A stretch of 29,195 bases of DNA. It comes from Ectocarpus siliculosus (lineage: Eukaryota > Sar > Phaeophyceae > Ectocarpales > Ectocarpaceae). Where the stretch lies: assembly GCA_000310025.1 (NCBI GenBank), contig FN649731.1:1200349-1229543 (forward strand), in the 5' to 3' direction. A program made the position numbers and the translations under genes. This document shows, one piece after another, positions 10,151 through 19,129 of the stretch; position 1 is the stretch's first letter, and the number at the start of each line of letters is the position of its first letter. The notes under the pieces are model-generated. The model was given only the letters and a program-made list of their open reading frames with translations. It ran no database searches and was not told the DNA's origin.

Positions 10151-11694
10151 GAAATTGCTTCACCGCCTGTGCACGCGGGGCGAACTCTTCTGGTTTGCAT
10201 GCCTTAGCGGTTAGACCATTGACCATGCGTCCTCGAGAGGACGGAGAAATGTTCCCACAAGACCGATCACCGATGGCCAATCGTCCCATCCTACTTTGCC
10301 AAATGTGGCTCAAAAATGTTGTCCCTAGCCCATCTATCCTATCGACATCACCTCCCGCCTCTTCAACCCACTCCCTATGCCCCAGTATGGCTACCGTCTT
10401 CTACTGGCAATGCTAAGCTTCAAACATCTCCCTGTACCTTCCTTCTACTTTTCCCAGTTCAATCATGTACACTTCCTTTCTCCTTCTTGTACAATGGACA
10501 TTCCGCAACTACATGAACGCGGTCTTCGCACTCGGAGCCGCATTCACATTTCAACTTGTCGTCTTCATTGTCTACCTTTCGAAATCTTCGTCTACGTTCT
10601 CGAAGACCAATGTCCCAGATCCTAAATTCGACCTCCAGCTTTGTCCTTGCATCCATTGGTCCATTTAGGTAATCCTTGAACCCTTTGCCTTCTTTTAACA
10701 TTCCGTACACATGCAGACCCTCTTTATCCTTGGTGTCTTTGGTTAGATTCTGTTCTTCTTTCTAGGCAAACACACCAGATATCTTCTCCTTGAACCCCTT
10801 TTAGACCCTCCGTTAGCATATCGCCATCGTCAATTTTGAACCCCTTCCATACGTCATCTACTCTTGACCTACTTCGTTCGTTGTCTACCCCTCTTTTTGT
10901 GTGCCCACTTCGCATCCCAAGCTGTTCCCGGCAACCTCTCTTCTCCCACACCGCACATGCGGTACTGTCATTTTTGCTCCCTTGCGTCTCTTCAGGTGGT
11001 AGGGATTGGATCCCCAGTTCTGCCCTGACGGTTGCATTACTTGTGCTCTTGGAGCATCCTAGGATGATTTTTGCTGATTTCGTCCGCGCTACCTCGAGCT
11101 CTTTGAATACTACTTCTAGTATATGTTTCCTTCCCATGCTTTTCCGGCGTACTCTAGCGGCGGTACGATTACGCTCTTCAAAACTGTCAATTTGGTGCGT
11201 GTATCGAGGTGCCGGTTGGCTATTATTGGATACAGTTTCCCTGCTCGTGCTTTTGTCCTTTCCGCTACCTTGGTCATGTGCGCATTCCATCTACAGCAGT
11301 CTTTTGCGATCTCTTCCCCGAGATATGTGTACTGATCTACTATTGCAAGCTCCCCTACCCCCCTTCATCTTTTTCTCTATTGGTTTCTCCCTGTCCTCGT
11401 TGCATACCATGACGGCACTCTTCTTAACGTTAGCAGACAATCTCCGCTCACCAACAAAATCCTTCGCTGCGTCAATATGCGGTTGAAGTCCCTCAGGGGT
11501 ATCCGCCATCCCAACAACATCACCCGCAAACAGCATTCTCTACGCCGTAGTTTCCCTACCTTTACCCCTTTCCCAACTGTATCTACGACTTTCAACAGAT
11601 CGTTGATGAACACCTAGAACAATCTTGGGGGCAAAGTGCAACCTTGTGGGAGCCTGTTCAATGTTGAAAATTTAGTGTGAACAGGCAGCCAACA
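10151..11694 (-). pseudogene. 5'-truncated, decayed LINE (non-LTR retrotransposon) fragment
   Basis: Lies minus-strand inside the intron between exons B2 and B3; the surrounding intron repeat resumes at 11695. Read on the minus strand, pieces appear in order. First is an RT segment around 11690-11614 (QGCTLPP), then FINDLLKVVD (about 11613) and FAGDVVGMADTPEGLQ (11536 downward). Next are KIILGCSKSTSNA (about 11040) and VDDVWKG. Last is a C-terminal CECG...HVVAEC zinc-finger-like stretch (about 10540-10470). It is dead: an in-frame TAG follows the PPRLF segment, a frameshift precedes FAGD, and the catalytic FADD reads FAGD. The N-terminal half is absent. No poly(A) tail or target duplication is visible. 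Confidence 0.8.
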
Positions 11695-12072
11695 GCGTGC
11701 CCAAGACTGACGCGCCCCTTCCGTTGTCGAGAAGTACGATGAATGCTTGGAAAAGCTTGGAACCTCAAGCGACCTACTGCTGGAGCCCCCACAGTGCATA
11801 TATAGCAAGTCAACGTTGACCAGGAATATCATACGTATGCTGCTTAGTGCTGACGAGCAACATCCATACGCTTATCAGCTGTGAAGTTTAAGCCCGTAGC
11901 TGACCAAAAGGGTCGAGCACAGAACACGGACAGTGGCGCTCATGCTTCTCCTCTACGTTCTTGTGCGCATTTTCGTGCACATTTTCCTCTGTTGCCGTTC
12001 GTTTAGCGTTCACCTGAGGGGAAACAAACGGATGGGACAAGGGTCGAGGATGCCACCAGCCCGACCAACGAG
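11695..12072 (+). repeat. Tandem intron-exon repeat, unit R3
   Basis: Third copy of the unit described at R1, slightly longer because of a duplicated TTTTCNTGCACA segment near 11965-11985. The similarity stops soon after its exon, at about 12080. Confidence 0.9.
12007..12072 (+). CDS. Gene 1 exon B3: 22-residue repeated microexon, copy 3
   Basis: Acceptor TTTAG at 12006, donor GTACGT at 12073, 66 nt, phase 0/0. The peptide starts RSPEGKQ and ends SPTNE. The next compatible acceptor is at 13553, also phase 0, so this exon would be spliced to the NB-ARC exon across a 1.48-kb intron. Confidence 0.75.
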
Positions 12073-13553
12073 GTACGTGGTGTGACAAAACTTATTCAGC
12101 GGACGTGTCGAGCTCGTCCATTACGTCTGGAAAAGTACATTGCGTGAAAAATTCCACTTCTTCACACCAGGTTCTCCGGCATATTGCGTACTGTGGGCCC
12201 CCCAAGTGGTGGTAGAAACGGTCAAGCGTCAAGCTCATGGCGATTCCCCAAGCTCTTCTGTGTCCCGTGTGCGTGAGGCTTTGTGGCCGTTGTTCATGGG
12301 TTTTGGGTTGTCCGTAGCATAACCATATTGTAGAAATGGGAATGCTATTTGGGCTTTGACGTACCGCCGCGAACGGGGTGCCCTTCTGCCTGGATGCCGT
12401 CAATTTTACGCCCCCTTTGAGGAAAACGGTCTAGGCATGGGTAGTGAACCCGAAACGAAGAAGAAATTACGTGTGTAGCCACCCAGCTCAACATCAATTT
12501 AAGCCCAGCATTGCTCAAGTCTGGAGTGGGGAAATAATTCAATATGTTCACGGGTTTACTCGGCAATTTACCGCCTTGAAAGTACCGGTATACCGCCGGT
12601 TTAGCCGCCTCCACCACATTCGTTACCGTCGTATGGCGTTGCTGCAGAGAAGTACGGCCATATGTTCGTTTCACCGCCTCCGCCAAAGTCGTTACCACCG
12701 AAAAATGCCATACCGCCTACCGTAAAATACCGCCATGTGAGACAAATTACCGCCATTTACCGCCAACGGGAAAGTGGCCGATGGGCTGAGTGGGCAGACG
12801 CCTCGTCTCGTCGACTGCCCGAGCAAAGCAGGGGTTCGATTCCATGCAGGATACTCGCTTATATCGTTTTTACTTGGTTTGCCTCAAGTTTTGATGTTAA
12901 CACGTGGAAATCGCTGGTGAAAATTCCAAGCATGTGTACAGATTAACCGTCGGACAACAAAAAGCACCTTTCGTTCGGGCACCCTAGCTTAGCACCGCAA
13001 TGGTCGCTTGGTTGGTGTCTTATTCTTACAACCACATGGCGTTCATCGCCGCCGTGAAATTTCCGTCCTGTTGGACGGCACTGCCGCCGGTTTACGCCGT
13101 TTCTCTGTGTCACCGCTTCCGCGAAGGTCGTTTCCGCCGAAAAACTCAAATACCGCCTACCGCCGAGATTTTTCCGCCGTATGGCATTGCCGCCGAGCCA
13201 TCATTGCTGTTTTTTTTTGTTCTCCCGCCTACACCACAGTCGGTACCGCCGAAAACACATGACAGTTCTGCGTACCGCCGGAAAGACTACCGTTGTTTGA
13301 CATTATGACCGTTGCCGTTGCGCCTATAAAAACCGTTACCGAGTCAACCCCTGGAATTTTTCGAATGCTACTGCTGTAGGCCCATACTTCTAGCGTGCTT
13401 TGACGTATGTACAACCCGTGCAAATCATAAAGTTTCAAGTTAACGTTGAAGTTGAAGCCTTGCGCGATTTTGAAGCCTACCCTGATGACAAAGTAGAGCT
13501 AGAGCATGTAAAACTCTTGATAATGCTCAACTCCATTTCGCACCCCCCTGCAG
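12073..13553 (+). other. Gene 1 last intron, with TACCGCC-rich degenerate repeats
   Basis: Donor GTACGT at 12073, acceptor CCCCCCTGCAG at 13553. Two blocks (about 12560-12770 and 13070-13300) are dense in TACCGCC/CCGCCG and share degenerate ~60-bp units of the form CCGCCTNCNCCANAGTCG-TACCGCCGAAAA. These explain the Arg/Pro-rich short frames there. A minus-strand frame at 12092-12403 shows no recognisable domain. Confidence 0.6.
12782..12860 (+). other. tRNA-like sequence / possible SINE head
   Basis: An A-box-like TGGGCTGAGTGG (12782-12793) and a consensus B box GGTTCGATTCC (12833-12843) are spaced as in a tRNA gene. The T-stem pairs poorly and no acceptor stem closes, so this is not a functional tRNA. 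It could be the pol III promoter of a tRNA-derived SINE whose body includes the neighbouring CCGCC-rich DNA. Confidence 0.4.
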
Positions 13554-16500
13554 GAGGAAACAAGGACGAAGAGGCTGGACAGCATAGCCAAGAGTCCTGC
13601 CGAGGCCCCACTGCTTCAAGACTGGTTCATACAACGTGAGCCGGTAGTTGCTGCGATATGCGACCGTCTCGGAGTCAACGATCGTGGCCGCAGCAGAGCC
13701 TCGGGGGAGCCGCCGGTGGTCGGCGTAGCGGGACCAAGCGGCGCCGGAAAGTCAACCATTGCCTCGATGATCGTCGCTCGGCACGACGTGCGAGGGCATT
13801 TCTCCCAGAAGGGAGTTGTTTGGCTCTCCGTTGGCCAGGGGGCGCGGGACCGCCTTCTGGACGTCATGTACCGTCTTGCCGTCATGGTGCACGAGCTCGC
13901 AGACTCGTCGTCGTCCCCCGACGACGGCCCGTTCAGACCACCTCGGACGCCGGACATCGGAGTGGAACCCGAGGACGGGGCGGCGTACGTTCGTGAGATC
14001 CTAGCGGCGGACGAGGGCGAACGGAGCAGTGGCGGTTTCGGGGAGTTGCTGGTGGTAGCCGATGATGTCTGGGAAGCTGAGGTTTTGGCGGAGCTGAGGA
14101 ACACGGGGGCGTCGATCCTCTACACCACTCGGTCCGAAGAGGATCTGCTGGCGGCCAGCGGCGGTAGTTCCGTCCTACGAGTAGATGAGGTCACGGAGGG
14201 GGAGGCCGAAGAATTACTCCGCAGGGCAGCCGCCCTCCTCGACTATTCCAAGCTTCCGGATGCAGCTCATGACATCATTCGACGGGGTGGATCCGTGGCG
14301 ATGGACGTCGCCTACGTGGGGAGATGGGACATAGTCCGCGGCAAAAACGACCAGGCAGCGTGGGCGGCGGTGTTAGCCCACGTCATCGACGCCCAGAACT
14401 TCATGAAGGGAGCCGCGCTGCTGCCTTGGAGATCAGCCGTGCTTCGGGTCGGGGTGACCAGGTTAGGGCTTGCTGACCAGGGCACCAAGGAGCTCTACCT
14501 GTCCTTGGGGGTCCTACCTCGCAACCTTTCCTTTTCGGTTGACGACGTCACCGCACTTGTGAGCGACGGCTCGGCTGAAGAACTTCAAGCGGCGACACTA
14601 GCCATGGCAACCCTCGAACAGTGGTCCGTGTTGGTGAGAACAGAAGGGGGAAGGTACCGGGTACACCACTCGCACGCGGATATGGCCTGGCAGGGTATAT
14701 CCGAAGACCCAGCTATCTTGGGCCCAGCTCTAGCAAGGTGGCGGAACCGCGTATCCACGGCAGAGGCAGTGTTAACTTGGCGTACCGAGGAGCTTGTGGA
14801 CATCTGGGAGACTATATGGAGCCTGGAAATCGGCGAGGGGGCTGAAGATATTGGCCAACCCTACGCTGAAACTGTCGACGCTATGGACCTCTCGGATGCC
14901 GGCGCATTTCAGCTTCTTCGTCGGATTGCGTTCTTCCAGTGGCTGACAAATGAACCCGATGCGGCCTGCATGTCCTGGTCGAAGTTGCTCGCCTCGGGCG
15001 AGGACTCCGCTGCGAACCATCCGGACGTACACGTGACCATGTATACGCTCGGGGCGCACGCGTTGATTTCAGGGCGGACACCCGAAGCCGAGGGTTGGTT
15101 CAGGCGAACATTGGCCATCGAAGAAAAAGTTCTCGATTCTGACGACGCCGCCATCGCAGATACGCTTCATCAGATCGCGTTGTGCGCGTTTCGCGAGGGC
15201 AGGGTGAAAGAAGCGGAGTCGTTTCACTTGCGCGCCCTGGCCGTCAGAGAGAGCTTGAAAGGCCACGAGCATCTGGACGTGGCCAGAACCTTACACTCGC
15301 TCGGCTTGTGCATCTTGAAAATGAATACCAGAGCCAAGGAAGCCGAGGGATATTTCCGTAGAGCGCTGCGGATCTTCTCGGAGAAGCTGGGAGCGACAGA
15401 CACCAAGGCTTCTACCGCAATGTACGACCTCGGACGCTGTCTTTCGTCGGCAGGGCAGACCAGAGAAGCTGAAGAGTACCTCCAGAGGGCCCTGTCCATT
15501 CAGGGAAATAGGCAGGGCCTCAAGAGCCCTGCAGTGGCGGACACGCTGTACGCACTGGGAGGATGTATGGCAGACGCGGGGCAGCCTGCGGTTGCGGGTG
15601 TCTTCTACAGGCGAGCGCTCGCTATCCGAGAAGAGAGCCTGGGTGTGGATGATCCATCAACCGTGCGAACCGTGCGCGCCCTCGCGCAGGTGCTGCTCGA
15701 CACTGGGTACACCGAGGAAGCGCAAGACTTGTTCCAGAGAGCGCTCGTGAGCGTGGAGAACTCTCTCGGCAGCAACCACCGTGAGGTGGCCGTGCTGTTT
15801 CATGGCCTTGGAGCGTGCGCTCTAGCCGAACAGAAGCCCGAGGAAGCCGAGCAGCAGTTTAAGAGGGCTCTGGCCATCAGAGAGAGGTCTCTGGGGGCTG
15901 ACCAGTCAAGCATCGCGCATACCCTGTACGACTTAGGAAGGTGTGCATCGCAGGCCGGGCGGATGCAACAAGCGGAGGATTTCTACCGAAGATCGCTCAT
16001 GATTGAGGAAGCGAACCTAGGCGAACACCACGAGGAGGTGGCTACCGTGCTGTACTCCCTCTCTGTGTGCGTGGCGGAGCAGGGGGGGCGCAACAAGGAG
16101 GTGGAGGGTCTGCTTGAACGAGTCGTGGGGATCAAGGAGATAAACCGAAAGGCGATGAAACCGACGGAACGCAACGACGTAGAGCTCGCAGACATCCTCG
16201 GCGGGCTAGGGGCTGCCTCTTTCCGGGCAGGCCATCTGGACGCTGCGGCTAAGCATATCCGTCATGCTCTAGCGATCTACGAGAAGGCGCTGGATGCTCA
16301 CCACCCCAAGATATCCTTCACACTAAACGCGCTGGGCAAGTGCCTGTTGAAGGCGGGTCGAGCGGAGGAGGCCGAAGTGTCTTTCCGGCGGGTGCTGGAC
16401 ATGACCACCGCTGAAGGCGAGCACAAGGGGGGCGGAGACTCCGTCCACAACTGTAGCTATCCACCCATTGGCGACACTTTAGATTTTCTGGGACAATGCG

Positions 16501-16778
16501 CCATGTTCGAAGGGCGTACGGAGGAAGCGCGTCGACTGTTTCACCGTGCGCTCAAGGGAAGGGAAGATCACTTGGGCCCGGACCACCCCAGGGTTGCACT
16601 AACCCTGTACAGCATCGGACGATGTTTCTTCGACGAGGGCAACCTGGAAGAAGCCGAAAACCATCTCAACTGCGCGTTGTCGATACAGGAGAAAACGCTT
16701 GATCCTGAACACCCAGCCATAGCTGCCACCCAGGCCGGCCGCGAGTCCATCAAGCGGAAGCAAGTCTACTTTCGTTAA
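13554..16778 (+). CDS. Gene 1 main exon: NB-ARC / winged-helix / TPR receptor-like protein
   Basis: Encodes 1074 residues (about 247-1320 of the model). Known family role: STAND-type ATPase switches in which NB-ARC binds nucleotide and repeats sense a ligand. Visible in order: P-loop GPSGAGKST (from 13731), kinase-2/Walker B LLVVADDVW (DDVW at 14061-14072), RNBS-B-like ILYTTRS (about 14113), a GLPL-equivalent SVAMDVAYVGR (about 14290), a winged-helix segment KELYLSLGVLP (about 14486), and an MHD-like RVHHSHAD (about 14658). From about 15020 to 16720 there are about 13 TPRs of 42 residues, kinesin-light-chain style (LG-C...EAE-~RRAL-I-E--LG--HP); repeats 9 and 11 are irregular. The frame is open upstream to the acceptor at 13553 and the GTG at 13716 is not a start. 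There is no signal peptide or membrane span, so it is probably cytoplasmic. The TPR array has no introns. The stop lies inside a 26-bp tandem duplication. Confidence 0.9.
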   Translation, partial: EETRTKRLDSIAKSPAEAPLLQDWFIQREPVVAAICDRLGVNDRGRSRASGEPPVVGVAGPSGAGKSTIASMIVARHDVRGHFSQKGVVWLSVGQGARDRLLDVMYRLAVMVHELADSSSSPDDGPFRPPRTPDIGVEPEDGAAYVREILAADEGERSSGGFGELLVVADDVWEAEVLAELRNTGASILYTTRSEEDLLAASGGSSVLRVDEVTEGEAEELLRRAAALLDYSKLPDAAHDIIRRGGSVAMDVAYVGRWDIVRGKNDQAAWAAVLAHVIDAQNFMKGAALLPWRSAVLRVGVTRLGLADQGTKELYLSLGVLPRNLSFSVDDVTALVSDGSAEELQAATLAMATLEQWSVLVRTEGGRYRVHHSHADMAWQGISEDPAILGPALARWRNRVSTAEAVLTWRTEELVDIWETIWSLEIGEGAEDIGQPYAETVDAMDLSDAGAFQLLRRIAFFQWLTNEPDAACMSWSKLLASGEDSAANHPDVHVTMYTLGAHALISGRTPEAEGWFRRTLAIEEKVLDSDDAAIADTLHQIALCAFREGRVKEAESFHLRALAVRESLKGHEHLDVARTLHSLGLCILKMNTRAKEAEGYFRRALRIFSEKLGATDTKASTAMYDLGRCLSSAGQTREAEEYLQRALSIQGNRQGLKSPAVADTLYALGGCMADAGQPAVAGVFYRRALAIREESLGVDDPSTVRTVRALAQVLLDTGYTEEAQDLFQRALVSVENSLGSNHREVAVLFHGLGACALAEQKPEEAEQQFKRALAIRERSLGADQSSIAHTLYDLGRCASQAGRMQQAEDFYRRSLMIEEANLGEHHEEVATVLYSLSVCVAEQGGRNKEVEGLLERVVGIKEINRKAMKPTERNDVELADILGGLGAASFRAGHLDAAAKHIRHALAIYEKALDAHHPKISFTLNALGKCLLKAGRAEEAEVSFRRVLDMTTAEGEHKGGGDSVHNCSYPPIGDTLDFLGQCAMFEGRTEEARRLFHRALKGREDHLGPDHPRVALTLYSIGRCFFDEGNLEEAENHLNCALSIQEKTLDPEHPAIAATQAGRESIKRKQVYFR

Positions 16779-16804
16779 AGCGAAAGCAAGTCTACTTTCG
16801 TTGG
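16754..16804 (+). repeat. 26-bp tandem duplication spanning the gene 1 stop codon
   Basis: GCGGAAGCAAGTCTACTTTC (16754 on) is repeated as GCGAAAGCAAGTCTACTTTC (16780 on). The TAA at 16776-16778 lies at the junction. The period is not a multiple of three. Confidence 0.9.
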
Positions 16805-18986
16805 CGATCGAAATGAAGGTGTCCACCCGTAGGCAATGACACAGCAGTCGTGTCGTCAACGTTCCCATTTTTTTAGGGGGACAGCTTTACTTTGAAGAAG
16901 TCTGCTGGCCATGTTCCTTGGTTGGCTGATTCCTACCTTTTGGAGAGTAGTACGACAGTACTATTTCGCGGGTGTGTGTTGAACTCACGCCAGGAGAGAG
17001 AGAGAGGTACGGGGGGGGGGTACTCATGAAAATGCATGTCGTAGTCCTTATATCATTTCTTTGAATCTCTACACCACGGGATGTGGGGAGGGGGTAATGG
17101 ATAGAGAGACAGGGATGAAAACAGGGGTGAAAGGGGAGACGGGCACGGCAGAGGGAGAGAGGCGGGGGGGGGTACGGTAAATGTAACAAAACAATTGACC
17201 ACCCAAAGGCATGCGTTAAAGTATTTTCGACACCCTACTGTAGGTAGTTTGCTTATTTTCTTGTTTTGGATGCATTTTCAGGGGATGAGGGTACGGCATG
17301 ACCACCCGCACTCCCCCAAGCGCAATTACAGTATCCCTATATGGTACATGACAAGATCATATTATTTCATGGTATGAATATAAAGGGGGCACCGTGTGAT
17401 GAAAGGTGTGAATGTGCGTGCCCGCTAGCCATGCGCGCTGGCCACGTCTGTGCACGCTGTACTGCGTACCACCTTACTTAGACGACGAGAGGGAGAGCAC
17501 AATGAGCGCGCCCTGCACCCTCAGGGGGGGGGCAGTGAGGAAGAGGGATGGAGGGAGGAGGAGGAGGAAGACGAGCCGGACGAAAGCTCGAGGGGGACTC
17601 ATGCGCCCCGCAACAGCGTTTTGTGAGGCAGTTTAAGGTGCGGTTAATATGTTTATCGGAAAGTAGTATTGGTGAGGGGTAGGTGGAACGGAACAATCAT
17701 CATTTTTACTAGCACTTCTACGTGTGTGTTTCGGTTGACCATTGGGTTATTTTTGTTCACGAAGAGGTGTGTTTCTTGTTCGGGCTTGAGTACTAATGGA
17801 AATTGACCCCAAGGATTTTGTGTGTAGGTGATTTGATGCATGCGCGGTTTGCCAACGGCGCACAGTTTTTAGGGCAAGATTCATATTCCGAATTTCAATT
17901 TCTATCGCGTCGCTTTTTCGAATGTAGACTGTTAGCAACTGTTTTTTTGTGGTCTTGTCAGAAATCCCCACTTGCAAATAGGGAGAACATCAATATATGG
18001 GGGGGGGTTACTACCTGGGTTGCGGGCGTAACGTTTTTCGCGTACCCTTTTAAAGTGTTTCTACGTTTCTACGCTATAGCGTAGAGAAACGAAATTACAT
18101 CTCGCGTCTGTGCGTGGTCGCCCACCGTATTGTTGGTTCTCTCAACAGAATAAACACCGGCGTCTGTCCGGTGCTGTACGGAGTGTACGTACCAGTAGTA
18201 GTATGACTGTCGCCGCGCACGGTGCGCGTGTGGCGTGGATTTCGGGGCAATCCCTCAAGTTCCGCCGTAGACCACACCGCCCGATTTGTGGATATTGTAC
18301 CGATTCTGGTAGAAGTCAATCGACGCATTCCCTGCGAATCGGGTCCTCCTTGACATTTTCCCACCCAGCATTTCACAACAACACAATTAATGATTGTTGC
18401 GCTTGGATATGGCACAGAAAGACTTGGTCCCCCCCCCCCCTTCTCATTGGCGATGTCTCGGCGTGCTGTGATCATTTTTATTTTCCAGTTCCCCTCGATT
18501 ATCCCTCGTGGACAGCAAATAGCCCAAACATATAATCTTCACTTTCTTCGAGAGCATGAAAGGACCTCGAAACACCCGTCAAAGCTCCACTCTCAACCTC
18601 ACCGTACTTCTTCGTCTCCACATCCATCCATCACACTCGAAGTATAGACTAGGCTATTTGGGGAAACCGCACACTTCCCTCCAGAGTGCTGTGAACAACT
18701 GAATGCAATATGATTGCGATATGGAGCGGACATGACTATCGTAGAGTCCCCAGCCAATCCTGCAGTACCATTACATTTTAGGAAACATAAATACAAACAC
18801 AGAAAGACTGAAAGACTATGTGTACCGGCGGCGAATATGCGGCTGAATTGTTGCCGTTTCGGCGAGCTCGTTCTCGAGTGGAGCACCGGACGGGCGACAG
18901 CGATTGTTCTGATGTATTGCACAATCACCTCATCATCCTCCTGTTGTTCATGTTGGCCTAGCCTGCATAGATGCCAAAACAGAGCA
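16805..18986. other. Intergenic between gene 1 and gene 2
   Basis: No gene is supported. It contains a purine-rich (GA)n/G-run area (about 16995-17170), a poly-C run at about 18430, a perfect 16-bp palindrome CTACGCTATAGCGTAG (18069-18084) and a CACCGG/CCGGTG hairpin (18155-18173). The frame 18714-19133 is open upstream of the gene 2 ATG, so gene 2's 5' UTR or an earlier start may extend into 18714-18986. Confidence 0.45.
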
Positions 18987-19129
18987 ATGGACAACGATGA
19001 AGTTGACTACCGCGAGCTACTGCTGCATAAAACACCAGAGCAACGAAAGATTCAGCGGTTGGAGTGGAGGTGGGCCCGAAAACTGCCGAAGTGGGAGAGG
19101 GCTACGCTGAGAGTGCAGGCATGGTATCG
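18987..19129 (+). CDS. Gene 2 exon 1: N-terminus and first half of IQ motif
   Basis: Starts MDNDEVDYREL, followed by a basic/aromatic helix (LEWRWARKLPKW). It ends with the first residues of the IQ motif (VQAWYR) at donor GTGAGC, phase 2. The split arginine codon CG+A is completed by exon 2. Confidence 0.75.

Noticed and set aside
12092-12403. 103-residue minus-strand frame in gene 1 last intron
   Set aside because: Some text looks protein-like (EVEFFTQCTFPDVMDEL), but no family was recognised and it lies in an intron with repeats.
13716-13718. GTG as the start of the NB-ARC protein
   Set aside because: The frame is open upstream to a consensus acceptor at 13553, and the upstream 54 codons read as protein (DWFIQREPVVAAICDRLG) in the same domain.
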